A DNA stretch of 64,000 nt from NCBI GenBank assembly GCA_902801125.1, contig CADCGT010000005.1, forward strand, positions 22,890 to 86,889, written 5' to 3'. Position 1 is the stretch's first letter; each line of letters opens with the position of its first letter. The position numbers and the translations under genes were made by a program. Below the pieces are notes generated by a model. That model saw only the letters and a list, made by a program, of their open reading frames with translations, was not told the DNA's origin and searched no databases. This DNA comes from an uncultured Pseudomonadota bacterium. GTDB lineage: Bacteria; Pseudomonadota; Alphaproteobacteria; Rs-D84. Positions 1 through 8,820 of this stretch are shown here, piece after piece.

Positions 1-48
1 AAGGTTATAACATTAAAAAAATAGAAACAAAAAACAAAAGGGGAAAAT

Positions 49-666
49 ATGAAAAAACTTTTACCGATTGCGTTGTGTGCCGTGCTTGCGGGGTGTGGTG
101 AAACAACGGTTGTTGATTTAAACAATGCGGACGAAGTCGCCGCCATGCAAAATGTTATGGAATTAGAATATCGCGATTGGACATCGGTTGCGGAAAAAAT
201 GACCAAGTCTATGTTGGCAAGTGGCGCGTTTTCGCGTGTAAAAAATCCGGTTATTGCGATGGGCAATATTAAAAATGATACAATGCAACGTTTTGACACC
301 GATATTTTGACCAAAAAGATTCGTAAAACATTGTTGAATTCTGGCCGTGCCCAGGTCACAACCGGGTTTGAAAATTTCCGCCCGGCCGAAGATTCTACAA
401 CATACGCGGTGCGTGAAACGCGTGGAAACGAAGAATACGATGCGTCAACAATTGTGGGCAAAGGCACATTGGTTGCGCCAAATGTATCATTGACGGGAAA
501 AATGTTGCAACGCAATTTGAAATTGCGCTCTGGGTGGTTTTCGTCCGTGGACACACGCGTAGAATATTACCTGCAATTGACATTGTCGGATGTTAAAACC
601 GGCCTTGCCCTGTGGGAAGACGAACAACCGATTGTCAAAGAAGGCGACCATGCACCAACATGGTAA
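49..666 (+). CDS. lpoB: LpoB-like penicillin-binding protein activator (lipoprotein)
   Basis: Predicted outer-membrane lipoprotein of the LpoB family, which reaches through the periplasm to stimulate a bifunctional class A penicillin-binding protein during wall synthesis. Residues 1-16 form a lipoprotein signal with lipobox LAGC, so Cys16 would be lipidated. The C-terminal half carries a family-like segment with DVKTGLALWEDE near residues 178-189. A linker-like stretch after Cys16 is short. The start follows AAAAGGGG with good spacing, and a hairpin terminator lies 22 bases after the stop, so the gene looks monocistronic. LpoB is best known from gammaproteobacteria; here the assignment rests on the lipobox and C-terminal similarity, and the partner PBP is not in this window. 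Confidence 0.75.
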   Translation: MKKLLPIALCAVLAGCGETTVVDLNNADEVAAMQNVMELEYRDWTSVAEKMTKSMLASGAFSRVKNPVIAMGNIKNDTMQRFDTDILTKKIRKTLLNSGRAQVTTGFENFRPAEDSTTYAVRETRGNEEYDASTIVGKGTLVAPNVSLTGKMLQRNLKLRSGWFSSVDTRVEYYLQLTLSDVKTGLALWEDEQPIVKEGDHAPTW

Positions 667-687
667 ATCGGAATTTTAACCAATTGG

Positions 688-714
688 CATACCCCCAATT
701 CGGGGGTATGTTTT
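688..714 (+). terminator. Rho-independent terminator after the lpoB-like gene
   Basis: A perfect stem, CATACCCCC paired with GGGGGTATG around a short AATTC-type loop, is followed by TTTT. It ends the lipoprotein transcript and sits directly before the transporter start. Confidence 0.8.
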
Positions 715-721
715 AACAGAA

Positions 722-1228
722 ATGAAAAGTATAACGAAAATGAAAAAACAAGAACCGGTTTGGGCGTCGCTGGTATTGGGAATGCATGACGCATTGGTAT
801 CAACACTGGGGTTGATTACCGGGTTGGTATTTGCCAATGCGACGCAGTATATAATTGTTCTAACGGGCCTTATTGCGGCGGCATCGGCGGGTCTGTCGAT
901 GACGGCGTCGGAATACCTTTCGCAAAAGGCGGGCGGTAATTCGCGCAACGCATTGTGGCGTGGCATAATGACGGGCGTTGCGTATATGTTCAGTGCGTTT
1001 ATGTTATTGGTTCCGTTTATATTTATCGAAAATTCGTTTATCGCGATTACAATGACCTTTGTTGTTGGTGTGTCGATAATATTTATGTTTAATTATTTGC
1101 GTTCTGTGTTGATGGGTGTGCGCCTTTGGCCATCGTTTATCGAGATGTTGATAATCTGTGCGATAGTGACCTTTGTTGCGTTTGCGATTGGCGAATGCGC
1201 AAAAATATTTTTCGGGATAGTGATATAA
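722..1228 (+). CDS. VIT1/CCC1-family transporter
   Basis: Small inner-membrane protein of the vacuolar iron transporter (VIT1/CCC1) family, which moves Fe2+ or Mn2+ across membranes. The family signature is visible as GMHDALVSTLGLITGL in the first segment and LSMTASEYLSQKA after the second. About five hydrophobic segments can be seen. At 168 residues it lacks the cytosolic metal-binding insert of the plant and yeast proteins, as many bacterial homologues do. No strong ribosome binding site is visible; an alternative ATG lies at 740. The stop codon overlaps a TATAAT-like word at 1213. The metal specificity cannot be read from the sequence. Confidence 0.75.
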   Translation: MKSITKMKKQEPVWASLVLGMHDALVSTLGLITGLVFANATQYIIVLTGLIAAASAGLSMTASEYLSQKAGGNSRNALWRGIMTGVAYMFSAFMLLVPFIFIENSFIAITMTFVVGVSIIFMFNYLRSVLMGVRLWPSFIEMLIICAIVTFVAFAIGECAKIFFGIVI

Positions 1229-1259
1229 TTATATTGTTTTCATTTCACAATTTTTATGA

Positions 1260-1265
1260 TATAAT
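1260..1265 (+). promoter_or_regulatory. -10 element (TATAAT) of the ncRNA
   Basis: A perfect TATAAT lies just ahead of the structured RNA and predicts a start near 1272. The -35 is weak (a TTGTTT at 1234 is spaced too far). Another TATAAT at the end of the transporter gene (1213) is an alternative. Confidence 0.5.
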
Positions 1266-1271
1266 ACCATT

Positions 1272-1472
1272 GAATCCAAGAGATTGGTTTCGGGGGCTGT
1301 CCTAGGCCCAGACTATCCGGTGCGAAAGCATCGTAATTTGATGTTTCCGGTGCTTTTTGCGCCGTCATCATCCCCAGCATTGGGTTGGGGAGCCGTTTGC
1401 CGCAAGGCGCGGAATCACCGATAGTCTGATTAGGAACTCCCCGACCACCGATTTCTTTGGTGGTTTGTTTTT
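1272..1472 (+). ncRNA. Structured small RNA, possibly 6S-like
   Basis: About 200 bases with no convincing open frame, between a TATAAT and a terminator. The ends pair as a long, interrupted hairpin: GGGG at 1292 with CCCC at 1439, CCTA at 1301 with TAGG at 1431, and CAGACTATC at 1309 with GATAGTCTG at 1420. Inside are smaller hairpins, including TCCCCA..TGGGGA and GCGCC..GGCGC. A long rod with an open centre is the general shape of 6S RNA, the regulator of sigma70 RNA polymerase, and the 5' segment looks loosely like 6S. It lacks the conserved cores of SRP RNA, RNase P RNA and tmRNA. That it is a real RNA is likely; the 6S identity is a guess. Confidence 0.6.
1444..1472 (+). terminator. Terminator of the ncRNA
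   Basis: The stem ACCACCGA/TCTTTGGTGGT is followed by TTGTTTTT. It separates the RNA from the secreted-protein gene at 1494. Confidence 0.8.
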
Positions 1473-1493
1473 ACCATCAAAGGGGGAAAAATA

Positions 1494-2435
1494 ATGAAAA
1501 CTATAAAATTTATATCCGTGAGCATCTTGTTGGGTCAATGCGCGTTCGGTGCTGCATTTGGGGACGATTTGTCGGTACAAATCCAGGCCACGCGTTCGGC
1601 ATGTTCGGGAATATCGGATGCCATGACAAATTTAAAAAAGATGGCGGGCATAAACACGGCGGTCACGGCGGTTGGAACAGTGACGGGTGGTGTCGCACTG
1701 GGCACCGGAATTGCCAAAGCGTCCGTAGACCGTGAATTGGAAGCATTGATTGAAAAAGTTAAAAAATTGATTGATGAAAAGTCGAAAATCCCTGTAGAAA
1801 AAATTGATATCGAAAACCGCAGTGAATTTGATAACCAACTGATGGAAATAAGCGGCTCTATTTCTTCTACAAATGAAAAAATATCACAATTAGAACAAAA
1901 ATCAAAAACGTTGGGCAATGTGCGCACCGGGACATTGGCAACAACGGCGGTGGTGGATACGGCGGGCACAATTATTGCCGTAAAAAATCAAGTCGATGAT
2001 GATTTGCAATCGCGCATAGATAACTGTGTGGCCCAGGTGAAAAAATTACAAACCGCAAAAGCATCGGCCCAGGTCGCCGAAACCGCGGATTCCGCAGATA
2101 TATCCAAGGCCACCCAGATTATAAGTGCGTGTCGCGATTGGGAATATGTAAATTTAACCGATATAAATAAAAAGGCGCGTGGTGCCGCGATATCCAGTGG
2201 TACCGGTGCCGCATTGGCGGTTGTGGGGACAATAACATCGGCATCTGCAAATTCGTCGACAGTGCGTAGCGGTGAAAATAAAGATAAAGAAAAAAATCTA
2301 AATACCGCATCAAATGTTTTGGCGGGCGGTGCCACGGGGGCATCCGCGGTTGCGACAATATTTAACGCGACACAAATTGGTGCAATAAAAAAGGCGGTTG
2401 CAACGGCCGACAAGTGCGAGGAGGCGCTGAACTAA
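1494..2435 (+). CDS. Secreted coiled-coil protein, unknown function
   Basis: No family recognised. The first 23 or so residues form a Sec-type signal peptide ending in the FGD region, so the 313-residue product should be periplasmic or surface-exposed. The body alternates charged, coiled-coil-like stretches (residues ~75-130 and ~165-200) with Gly/Ala/Thr/Val-rich segments such as GTVTGGVALGTGIAKAS and a similar one near residue 235. This gives two related halves, each with an ACxDW- or ACSGI-type Cys near its start. The start follows AAAGGGGG. The next gene begins one base after the stop, so the two are surely co-transcribed. The hydrophobic Gly-rich segments could be membrane-interacting. 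Confidence 0.75.
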   Translation: MKTIKFISVSILLGQCAFGAAFGDDLSVQIQATRSACSGISDAMTNLKKMAGINTAVTAVGTVTGGVALGTGIAKASVDRELEALIEKVKKLIDEKSKIPVEKIDIENRSEFDNQLMEISGSISSTNEKISQLEQKSKTLGNVRTGTLATTAVVDTAGTIIAVKNQVDDDLQSRIDNCVAQVKKLQTAKASAQVAETADSADISKATQIISACRDWEYVNLTDINKKARGAAISSGTGAALAVVGTITSASANSSTVRSGENKDKEKNLNTASNVLAGGATGASAVATIFNATQIGAIKKAVATADKCEEALN

Positions 2436-2436
2436 C

Positions 2437-3618
2437 ATGAGAAAGATATTACTTGGTTCTATTTTAATTTCTACTTCTGCATTGGCATTAGGTATAGATA
2501 TAAACACAAAAATAAAATGGAATTCGATTGTGGTTGTTGCGGCCGCTCATGATGTCGGTTTAGAAGCAGAAAACAATACGCACCCCGAAGTATCATCGAC
2601 ATATTACAGAATACTTGGAGATTTATTGGAACGAGAAACATTTTCTGTTGCTGATGCTGTTTCGGTATGCAATAAAGAGTGCAAAAAATCACAGTTTTTA
2701 AAAGAAGGACGTGGTCAGAGTGGTAAAAAATGTCCAGAAATATGCAAAAGTTTTGGAAACGCTCTGATAGAAGAAAATAATAAAAAAACAGATAGTGTAG
2801 ATATGGGTCCAATGAACAATACAAGAGGATATAGTCCAGCAGGTAGGGTTTATGATAAAAATAAAAAGTTTTATGCTCTGCAAGATGCTGCCAGTGTACA
2901 CAATTTGGATTATGACGATGTCGAAAAAGGTCGGTGGAATAAAGAAAAATGTACTTGGAAATTGTTTGAATTTGATACAAATAAGCAGATAGGTGTATGT
3001 GATAATTATCGTGAATCCAGGTCTCACAATGATTTATTTGGTAGTGCAGATTTTAAGATTACGGACCAAAGATATAAAGATGCCAAATTTTCGTTGGAGT
3101 GTTCTGCTTTTATTGGTCATGATTTAGAAGGTACAATAACTGAAACAGTCTGCACTTTGGATGTAAAAAATGCGCCACAAAAAACATTAAAATATTGTGA
3201 ACCAATTACCATGAGTAACGGGGAAGAAGTGAAAAACTGTAAACCGACTGGTAATTACATTATAGACGGAACATCTAGATTTTCAGACAATAATGATTGT
3301 ATTTATCATTGTCAATCATATGCAAATAATTATAATTGCAAAATAAAATCTGTTACGTATGCTGAAGAACTTCCAATAGACGGCATATATGAAGATAGGG
3401 ATGCCAGAACAGGTGAAACCTTTCGTTATATCCTTAAAAGTAATCATCCTGATTGTATGTGCAATGCTTCTGAAGAGTATTACAAAGCAAGATTTTCAGA
3501 ATGCAAATTACCATATCATACTAAAATTACATTACAATATCATTGGGGACCGGAAGAAGGATATATAGATTATAACACAAACACGAAATTTATAGAGTAT
3601 ACCCCATCCAAAAACTGA
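2437..3618 (+). CDS. Cys-rich secreted protein, AT-rich, unknown function
   Basis: A 393-residue product with a short signal peptide (about residues 1-18, ending ALALG). At least 18 cysteines follow, often as CxxxC or CxC pairs (CNKECKK, CPEICKS, CDNYR, CMCNA), which points to a disulfide-bonded extracytoplasmic protein. No domain was recognised. Base composition and codon choice differ from the upstream partner: A/T-ending codons dominate here, whereas neighbours use many GCG, CGC and CCG codons. This suggests an acquired or fast-evolving gene. It is the second gene of the pair beginning at 1494. Confidence 0.75.
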   Translation: MRKILLGSILISTSALALGIDINTKIKWNSIVVVAAAHDVGLEAENNTHPEVSSTYYRILGDLLERETFSVADAVSVCNKECKKSQFLKEGRGQSGKKCPEICKSFGNALIEENNKKTDSVDMGPMNNTRGYSPAGRVYDKNKKFYALQDAASVHNLDYDDVEKGRWNKEKCTWKLFEFDTNKQIGVCDNYRESRSHNDLFGSADFKITDQRYKDAKFSLECSAFIGHDLEGTITETVCTLDVKNAPQKTLKYCEPITMSNGEEVKNCKPTGNYIIDGTSRFSDNNDCIYHCQSYANNYNCKIKSVTYAEELPIDGIYEDRDARTGETFRYILKSNHPDCMCNASEEYYKARFSECKLPYHTKITLQYHWGPEEGYIDYNTNTKFIEYTPSKN

Positions 3619-3623
3619 ATATA

Positions 3624-3648
3624 AACCGCCCGCGAAATGCGGGCGGTT
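3624..3648. terminator. GC-rich hairpin between convergent genes
   Basis: ACCGCCCGC pairs with GCGGGCGGT around GAAAT. No clean T run follows on the plus strand, because the repeat array starts immediately. It probably ends the plus-strand pair. Confidence 0.6.
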
Positions 3649-3690
3649 CACTAACCACTAACCACTAACACTAACCACTATCACTAAATC
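3649..3690 (-). repeat. TAGTGGTTAG-type repeat array R1
   Basis: Tandem CACTAACCACTAA and CTAACACTAA words, which read TAGTGGTTAGTG in the fabZ direction. The array overlaps the last codons of fabZ and supplies its TAG stop. It is one of eight related arrays in the window. Confidence 0.85.
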
Positions 3691-4124
3691 ACCGGGTCGT
3701 TGTCCAACATTGCGGAAAATGTTGCGCATGCCACGCGTTTGCCGTTCACAAACGCCATGCCGTTAAATTTATGCAGTTTCATTTTCGCACCAATTTCTTC
3801 AATATGTAATTCCAGTGTATCCCCCGGAACAACCATGTGTGTAAATTTGGCGTTTTCAATCGTCACAAAGTATCCCAATGCGCGCCCGCCATTATTCCCA
3901 ATCGCGTTAAGGATTGTAAAACACGCGGTTTGGGCCAATGCCTCGATAATCAAGACGCCCGGCATAATCGGCTTGGCCGGAAAATGCCCCTTGCACCAAA
4001 ATTCATTATTTGTAATGTGTTTAATTCCAACCGCGGTTTTGTCCGTAAATTCACGAATTTCATCAACCAGGCGCATATCGCCCCTGTGCGGAATTACCGC
4101 TTCTATTCCTTTGGTATCAACCAT
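3684..4124 (-). CDS. fabZ: 3-hydroxyacyl-ACP dehydratase FabZ
   Basis: Cytoplasmic hot-dog-fold enzyme that dehydrates 3-hydroxyacyl-ACP to trans-2-enoyl-ACP in fatty acid elongation, including the pool that feeds lipid A. The hallmark GHFPAKPIMPG contains the catalytic His, and LIIEALAQ supplies the catalytic Glu. Length (146 residues) is typical. It lies 16 bases downstream of lpxD in the same direction, the usual lpxD-fabZ order, but lpxA does not follow. The stop codon TAG lies inside a TAGTGG repeat array. Confidence 0.93.
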   Translation of the reverse strand: MVDTKGIEAVIPHRGDMRLVDEIREFTDKTAVGIKHITNNEFWCKGHFPAKPIMPGVLIIEALAQTACFTILNAIGNNGGRALGYFVTIENAKFTHMVVPGDTLELHIEEIGAKMKLHKFNGMAFVNGKRVACATFSAMLDNDPVI

Positions 4125-4140
4125 TTTTACCCCCTGATTA

Positions 4141-5187
4141 TCAATCGTTGTTTACATGTTTTTTAATCCACGCATAGTGGCGCAAGAATTCCGTTCCCGG
4201 TCCCGCCGGATAACCCATATGCTTTGCACCGTCCGGCACATCGCGGAAAACACCACTGTTTGCGCCAACCTCGGCATCGTTTCCGATTTTAACACCGTTT
4301 GCAATACCCACATGCCCGGCCAATAACGCACGGTCGCCAATCTTGACACCGCCGGCGATACCAACACCTCCCGCCAAGAAACATTCGCGCCCGATGACAA
4401 CACCATGTGCAATCTGGCACAGGTTATCAATTTTCGTCCCGTCACCAACCATTGTATCGGTCAATGCACCCCGGTCGATACAGGAATTTGCGCCCACCGA
4501 CACGCGGTCACCCAAAACCACGCGCCCAACATGCGGAATGAATACATTATGACCATCTTGGCGCGTGTATCCAAAACCGTCTTTACCAATAGAGGCTCCG
4601 TTATGAATCACGCATTCTGCGCCGATGGTGGTGTTTTCAATATGTGCGCCCGAATGAATAACGGTTCCGCGCCCAATTGTCACATTGCGTCCGATATACG
4701 CGTTTGGGTATATTTTCACATCCGCCTCGATCACCGCGCCGCGTTCAATTGTCGCAAATTGTCCGATATATACACTGCGCCGATTGCGAAAGAATACGCC
4801 ACGTTCGATATGTGCGTCCGCCGACACGCCACGCCGTGGGGGTTCGCGATATATTTCGCCCAACACTTTGACAATTTCACCGCGCGGACTTGCACATATC
4901 AACAGTGTTGCGCCATTTGGTGCGTGCGATGCCATTTCGGGTTGCACCAATATCACCGATGCGCGCGTTTTTTCCAAAACGGCAACGGGCAATATTTTGA
5001 ATGCGTTACTGTTCTGTTCGGTGGAATAGAACGCAACATCGCCCGGCCGTGCGTCGGCGATTGGTGCGATGCCACTTATCACCGTGTCCGGATTCCCGCG
5101 TAATTCCAAACCAAACTTTTTGGCCAATTCGCCGGCGGTCATTTTGACGCCGCGTGGCCCCAACCAAGATTTAATAATTTTTAACAT
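4141..5187 (-). CDS. lpxD: UDP-3-O-acyl-glucosamine N-acyltransferase LpxD
   Basis: Third step of lipid A synthesis: transfers a 3-hydroxyacyl chain from ACP to the 2-amino group of UDP-3-O-acylglucosamine. The N-terminal uridine-binding domain (about residues 15-110) is followed by many hexapeptide repeats of the left-handed beta-helix. The catalytic His is in [10 protein letters not shown]. The frame stays open further upstream to 5298, into the dnaX promoter region, but the family-like sequence begins at the ATG at 5187. A TATAAT sits six bases before that ATG, and no ribosome binding site is seen, so the mRNA may be leaderless. A second ATG at 5145 ([10 protein letters not shown]) is possible. 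fabZ follows. Confidence 0.93.
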   Translation of the reverse strand: MLKIIKSWLGPRGVKMTAGELAKKFGLELRGNPDTVISGIAPIADARPGDVAFYSTEQNSNAFKILPVAVLEKTRASVILVQPEMASHAPNGATLLICASPRGEIVKVLGEIYREPPRRGVSADAHIERGVFFRNRRSVYIGQFATIERGAVIEADVKIYPNAYIGRNVTIGRGTVIHSGAHIENTTIGAECVIHNGASIGKDGFGYTRQDGHNVFIPHVGRVVLGDRVSVGANSCIDRGALTDTMVGDGTKIDNLCQIAHGVVIGRECFLAGGVGIAGGVKIGDRALLAGHVGIANGVKIGNDAEVGANSGVFRDVPDGAKHMGYPAGPGTEFLRHYAWIKKHVNND

Positions 5188-5193
5188 ACCGGC

Positions 5194-5199
5194 ATTATA
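5194..5199 (-). promoter_or_regulatory. -10 element of lpxD, leaderless arrangement
   Basis: On the minus strand TATAAT ends six bases before the lpxD ATG at 5187, so transcription would begin at or next to the start codon. The -35 region is only T-rich. Confidence 0.5.
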
Positions 5200-5287
5200 A
5201 TAGAAAAAAAATAAAAGAAAAGTGTAAATTATATTTGCCTTGAATTTTGATATTGGTTTGCTATTCTTTTTCGCAAAGGAAGATAAT

Positions 5288-6835
5288 ATGGATACCAATT
5301 ACACGGTTTTGGCGCGCAAGTATCGCAGTCAAGATTTTCAATCACTTATAGGCCAGGATGTTTTGGTTAAAACATTGACCACCGCAATCAAGACCGGGCG
5401 CATTGCGCACGCATATATTTTTACCGGCATTCGCGGAACGGGTAAAACCAGTACGGCGCGTATTCTGGCCAAGGCGTTAAATTGCCTGTCGTCGGACGGG
5501 CCGACCGCGACCCCATGTGGCAAATGTGATAATTGTCGTGCGATTGCCGCCGGTCAACATATTGATGTTTTGGAAATCGACGCCGCGTCACATACTGGTG
5601 TTGACAATATGCGTGAAATTTTGGATGCGGCGCAATATCGTCCAACAAATGGCCGGTACAAGGTTTATATTATCGACGAAGTCCACATGTTATCAACAAG
5701 TGCGTTTAACGCATTGTTAAAAACATTGGAAGAACCGCCGGCACATGTAATCTTTATTTTGGCAACCACCGAAATACGCAAGGTTCCGGTGACTATTTTA
5801 TCACGGTGCCAACGTTTTGATTTGGTGCGTGTTCCGGTTGAAACCTTAAAAAAACATTTTGCCTGGATTGCGGAACAAGAAAAAGTAGAATTATCTGATG
5901 CGGCAAATGAATTGCTGGCGCGGGCGGCGGACGGTTCGGTTCGTGATGGCCTGTCCCTGCTTGACCAGGCGATTGCCCAAACCGGCGGTCATGTTGATGA
6001 ATCGGCGGTTATGGATATGTTAAAGCGTGCCGACCGCGGCGTTGTTGTTGATTTTATGCAGACCATTTTATCGGGAAATGTTTCGGCGGCACTTGCCCGG
6101 GCGGACGAAATTTATACCAACGGCGCAGATTTATCTATGCTGTTGACAGATATGATGGAATGGACGCATTGGGCGACGCGTATGCATCCGGTTTTGCGTG
6201 CGAATGTCGGGGACAGTATTCCATACACGGCGGACCAACGCGAACGCATAAACGAAATAAATAAACATGTGTCGTTGAACACACTTTCCCGCCTGTGGCA
6301 GGTAATGGTTGCGTCGGTTGGCGAAATGGCGGCGGCGGCGAATCAAAAACAATGCTTTGATATGTTGGTAATTCGTTTGATGCATATTGCCGATATGCCG
6401 TCGGTTCCGGAAATATTGAAACAGAACGCCGATACCGCACATCACGCCGCGCCGGTTGCATCCACGCCCGCACCGACACCGAATACACCACAAACGATAG
6501 AGATAAAATCGGCCGCAGAATTGGCGGACGCGTTATCGGCGGCGCGTGAAATGATGCTCTATTCATATTTCACAAAGAATATAGAGGTCACAGGTTTATC
6601 AGACCACAAAATTTCATACTTTGACCGTGGCAACGATTCGGAATTTCAACAAAAATTGGTTTTATGGCTGAATACAAAAACCGGTGCAAAATGGGAACTG
6701 AATAAAATCGAAGAATCACACCAAAACAAAACCGTGCGCGAACAAATTCGGACCGAGGCGGAATCTGACCCAATGGTTGCGGACGCAATGTCTTTGTTCG
6801 AAGGTGCAGAAATCGTGGGAATTTCAAAACAATAA
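5288..6835 (+). CDS. dnaX: DNA polymerase III subunit gamma/tau
   Basis: Clamp-loader ATPase of the replicative polymerase. The AAA+ domain has Walker A GIRGTGKT, a Cys-rich zinc module (CGKCDNC), the DEVHMLS Walker B box and an SRC sensor motif (ILSRCQRF). The collar domain follows. After an Ala/Pro-rich linker near residue 395 comes a short C-terminal region of about 110 residues, shorter than in E. coli tau. The ATG at 5288 follows AAAGGAAG; an upstream in-frame ATG at 5240 lacks a site. lpxD is divergent. No obvious recR or ybaB partner follows. A pilin gene begins 22 bases after the stop. Confidence 0.95.
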   Translation: MDTNYTVLARKYRSQDFQSLIGQDVLVKTLTTAIKTGRIAHAYIFTGIRGTGKTSTARILAKALNCLSSDGPTATPCGKCDNCRAIAAGQHIDVLEIDAASHTGVDNMREILDAAQYRPTNGRYKVYIIDEVHMLSTSAFNALLKTLEEPPAHVIFILATTEIRKVPVTILSRCQRFDLVRVPVETLKKHFAWIAEQEKVELSDAANELLARAADGSVRDGLSLLDQAIAQTGGHVDESAVMDMLKRADRGVVVDFMQTILSGNVSAALARADEIYTNGADLSMLLTDMMEWTHWATRMHPVLRANVGDSIPYTADQRERINEINKHVSLNTLSRLWQVMVASVGEMAAAANQKQCFDMLVIRLMHIADMPSVPEILKQNADTAHHAAPVASTPAPTPNTPQTIEIKSAAELADALSAAREMMLYSYFTKNIEVTGLSDHKISYFDRGNDSEFQQKLVLWLNTKTGAKWELNKIEESHQNKTVREQIRTEAESDPMVADAMSLFEGAEIVGISKQ

Positions 6836-6857
6836 AAACAAATGGGGGGAAAATAAT

Positions 6858-7313
6858 ATGAGAAATGAATCGGGGCGTTCACTTATTGAAATTATTGGCG
6901 TGTTGGCGATAACTGCCGTTATGACTGCGTCGGCGGTTGGCATATATAATTCGATTCGGCATAACCAAAAAAACACTATTGCGGCCGCCGAATTGCGGGA
7001 ACTTGCCAAGAATACAAAATTACTTATGGAAATGCGTGGCGATTACAGTGGTGTTTCGGTTGACTATTTGGTCAAGGCGGGCGCATTAAAATCACCAAAC
7101 CCACCGATTGGCAAATCGTGGTCGGTGAATGTCGGTGTTGACGTGACAAGTTTTTCAATTGATTTAGTTGGCCTTTCGCGTGGGGAATGCGAATTTTTTG
7201 CAACGGCGTTGCCGAATTGGGCGTCCGATATGTTTGTGAACGGGTATCGCGTGGAAGATTCGGTAAATTGTTTTGCAAGTTCGGAAAACAACATTTCTTT
7301 TGTCGTGCGATAA
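6858..7313 (+). CDS. Type IV pilin-like protein
   Basis: A 151-residue prepilin. The leader MRNESG is very short; cleavage after Gly6 would leave RSLIEIIGVL, with the conserved Glu at mature position 5 and a hydrophobic helix to about residue 30. The mature first residue would be Arg rather than Phe, which is unusual for type IVa pilins. A Cys pair in the last third (CEFFAT and NCFAS) could form the C-terminal disulfide loop. The start follows GGGGGGAAAATAAT. An OmpA-type lipoprotein gene starts one base after the stop, which suggests a shared job at the cell surface. The assembly ATPase is not in this window. Confidence 0.82.
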   Translation: MRNESGRSLIEIIGVLAITAVMTASAVGIYNSIRHNQKNTIAAAELRELAKNTKLLMEMRGDYSGVSVDYLVKAGALKSPNPPIGKSWSVNVGVDVTSFSIDLVGLSRGECEFFATALPNWASDMFVNGYRVEDSVNCFASSENNISFVVR

Positions 7314-7314
7314 T

Positions 7315-7989
7315 ATGAAAAAAATATTGATTGGAATTTTTACCGCCCTTATGACTGCATGCGTACCGTATGCAAGTCCCGAACGCGCCACATGGAAAAC
7401 ATACCTTTATGGTGCAAGCTTTACCGATATGAACGATGTATCTATGTCGGCCAAAAAACCGATATTGTTGGGTGATGGTGGGCGCACAGTCACAGATGCA
7501 ACAATAAAAAATCCAGAATTAGAATATGGCGATGCGGCACTAAACGAATCGGCAATGTATTTTGGGTATATGGCGGAATTGGAATCAAAACTTTATGACG
7601 CGTTGCGCCGGCCGGGAATGTCGGTTCAACGCGTCGGCACAGATGTTTTGGTAATATTGGTGCGTGACGCAATTATGGAATTAAACGCGCCCGAAATATC
7701 ATCCGTTGGCGATGACAATTTGAAAACAATTGCGCGCATACTTAAACAATATGACGCAACATTTATTGAAATTGCGGGTTATACCGATTCTATGCGTGAC
7801 GCGAACGCGGCGCGTGCATTTTCAACCGATATGGCGGAACGCACGGCGGTATATTTTGCGCGTCATGGATTGCGCCCGTCGCGCATGTTTATTGTTGGAC
7901 GTGGTGCGGCGCGCCCGATTGCGGCCCAAGATGAATGGGGTCGCCTTACCAACCGTCGGGTTGAATTGCGCATTTCACCGGTTCGATAA
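7315..7989 (+). CDS. OmpA-family lipoprotein
   Basis: Predicted outer-membrane lipoprotein with lipobox LMTAC (lipidated Cys16) and a C-terminal OmpA-like peptidoglycan-binding domain. The domain shows IEIAGYTDS near residue 155, RAFSTDMAERTAVYF and a closing GRLTNRRVEL. Such proteins anchor envelope machines to the wall. It begins one base after the pilin gene stop and is probably translationally coupled to it. It could therefore be the wall anchor of that pilus, but this is inference from position. Confidence 0.85.
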   Translation: MKKILIGIFTALMTACVPYASPERATWKTYLYGASFTDMNDVSMSAKKPILLGDGGRTVTDATIKNPELEYGDAALNESAMYFGYMAELESKLYDALRRPGMSVQRVGTDVLVILVRDAIMELNAPEISSVGDDNLKTIARILKQYDATFIEIAGYTDSMRDANAARAFSTDMAERTAVYFARHGLRPSRMFIVGRGAARPIAAQDEWGRLTNRRVELRISPVR

Positions 7990-8029
7990 ATACCGATAAC
8001 TTTCTCTTTTATTTTTTAAAAAATATTGC

Positions 8030-8035
8030 TATACT
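8030..8035 (+). promoter_or_regulatory. -10 element of skp
   Basis: TATACT about 35 bases before the ATG; a start near 8042 leaves a leader carrying AAAGGA. Confidence 0.5.
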
Positions 8036-8069
8036 GACGGCGTCAACAAAAAACAAAAGGATGGAAAAC

Positions 8070-8738
8070 ATGACAGATACAAAGAAAACAAACGGTTCTA
8101 CACCAAAAAATTATGTAAGATATGGCATCATTGCGGCGATTGTTATCGCGGTCGCGTTGATTGGTGTTTTTGCACTGCGCGGGTGCAGTGGCGAAAAAAC
8201 AATCAGTGCCGATGACGCAATAAGTGAAGTTTCACCCGATGCGGTGAACGGCGCAGACCTGCGTATGGCGGTTGTTCGTATGGATGCGATTCAAACGGAC
8301 GCGGCCGCATTGAAAGATTTGCGCAAACAAAAAGAAAACTATGAAAACAAATTGCGCGCAGAATTGGAAAAACAACAAAAGGCATTGGAAAAAGAAAAGG
8401 CAGAAATCGAAAAATCCCAAGATGTTTTGTCGCGTGACGCCCTGCAACGCCGCGTTGTAGAATATCAAGGCAAGGTCACAAAATTGCAACGCGATTTGAC
8501 CGAACGCGCACAATCGATTGACGCGTCGTTCCAAAAGGCCTTGGCGAAAATCCAAGAAAATCACTTGGACCCGATTATAGAAGCGATAATTGCTAAAAAG
8601 AATTTGTCTTTGGTAATTGATGGTCGTTTTGCGCGCACGGGTGGGAATGTTGCGAACCTTGATATCACGAACGATGTTATCAACGCGCTGAATAAAAAGG
8701 TATCATCGGTTAAAATGGAAACCCCAAAAGGATTCTAA
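8070..8738 (+). CDS. skp: Periplasmic chaperone Skp/OmpH family
   Basis: Holdase that binds unfolded outer-membrane proteins in the periplasm. After a cytosolic lead of about 18 residues comes a hydrophobic segment (IIAAIVIAVALIGVFAL), which may act as an uncleaved anchor or signal. Next is a small beta region with VRMDAIQ, then a long coiled coil rich in Lys/Glu (residues ~90-165, the tentacles), then a conserved LVIDGRFA-type strand. The ATG at 8070 is preferred because the ATG at 8061 overlaps the AAAGGA site. A strong terminator follows. bamA and lpxD, common neighbours of skp, are not adjacent. Confidence 0.82.
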   Translation: MTDTKKTNGSTPKNYVRYGIIAAIVIAVALIGVFALRGCSGEKTISADDAISEVSPDAVNGADLRMAVVRMDAIQTDAAALKDLRKQKENYENKLRAELEKQQKALEKEKAEIEKSQDVLSRDALQRRVVEYQGKVTKLQRDLTERAQSIDASFQKALAKIQENHLDPIIEAIIAKKNLSLVIDGRFARTGGNVANLDITNDVINALNKKVSSVKMETPKGF

Positions 8739-8764
8739 GGATTATCGATATTTTGGTTTGTTTA

Positions 8765-8790
8765 AACCCGCGGATTCCGCGGGTTTTTTA
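8765..8790 (+). terminator. Terminator after skp
   Basis: AACCCGCGG pairs with CCGCGGGTT around ATT, followed by TTTT. Confidence 0.85.
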
Positions 8791-8820
8791 CTAACCACTA
8801 ACACTAGCCACTAACCACTA
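8790..8820 (-). repeat. TAGTGGTTAG-type repeat array R2
   Basis: ACTAACCACTAACACTAGCC words. Read in the minus direction the array starts with the TAG stop of the DUF4167-like gene. Confidence 0.85.

Noticed and set aside
1272..1472. SRP RNA, RNase P RNA or tmRNA
   Set aside because: The conserved cores of those RNAs (for example the GGAAGGAAGCA loop of SRP RNA) are absent.
4405..5103. 232-codon open frame opposite lpxD
   Set aside because: The hexapeptide repeats of lpxD on the other strand explain the open frame.
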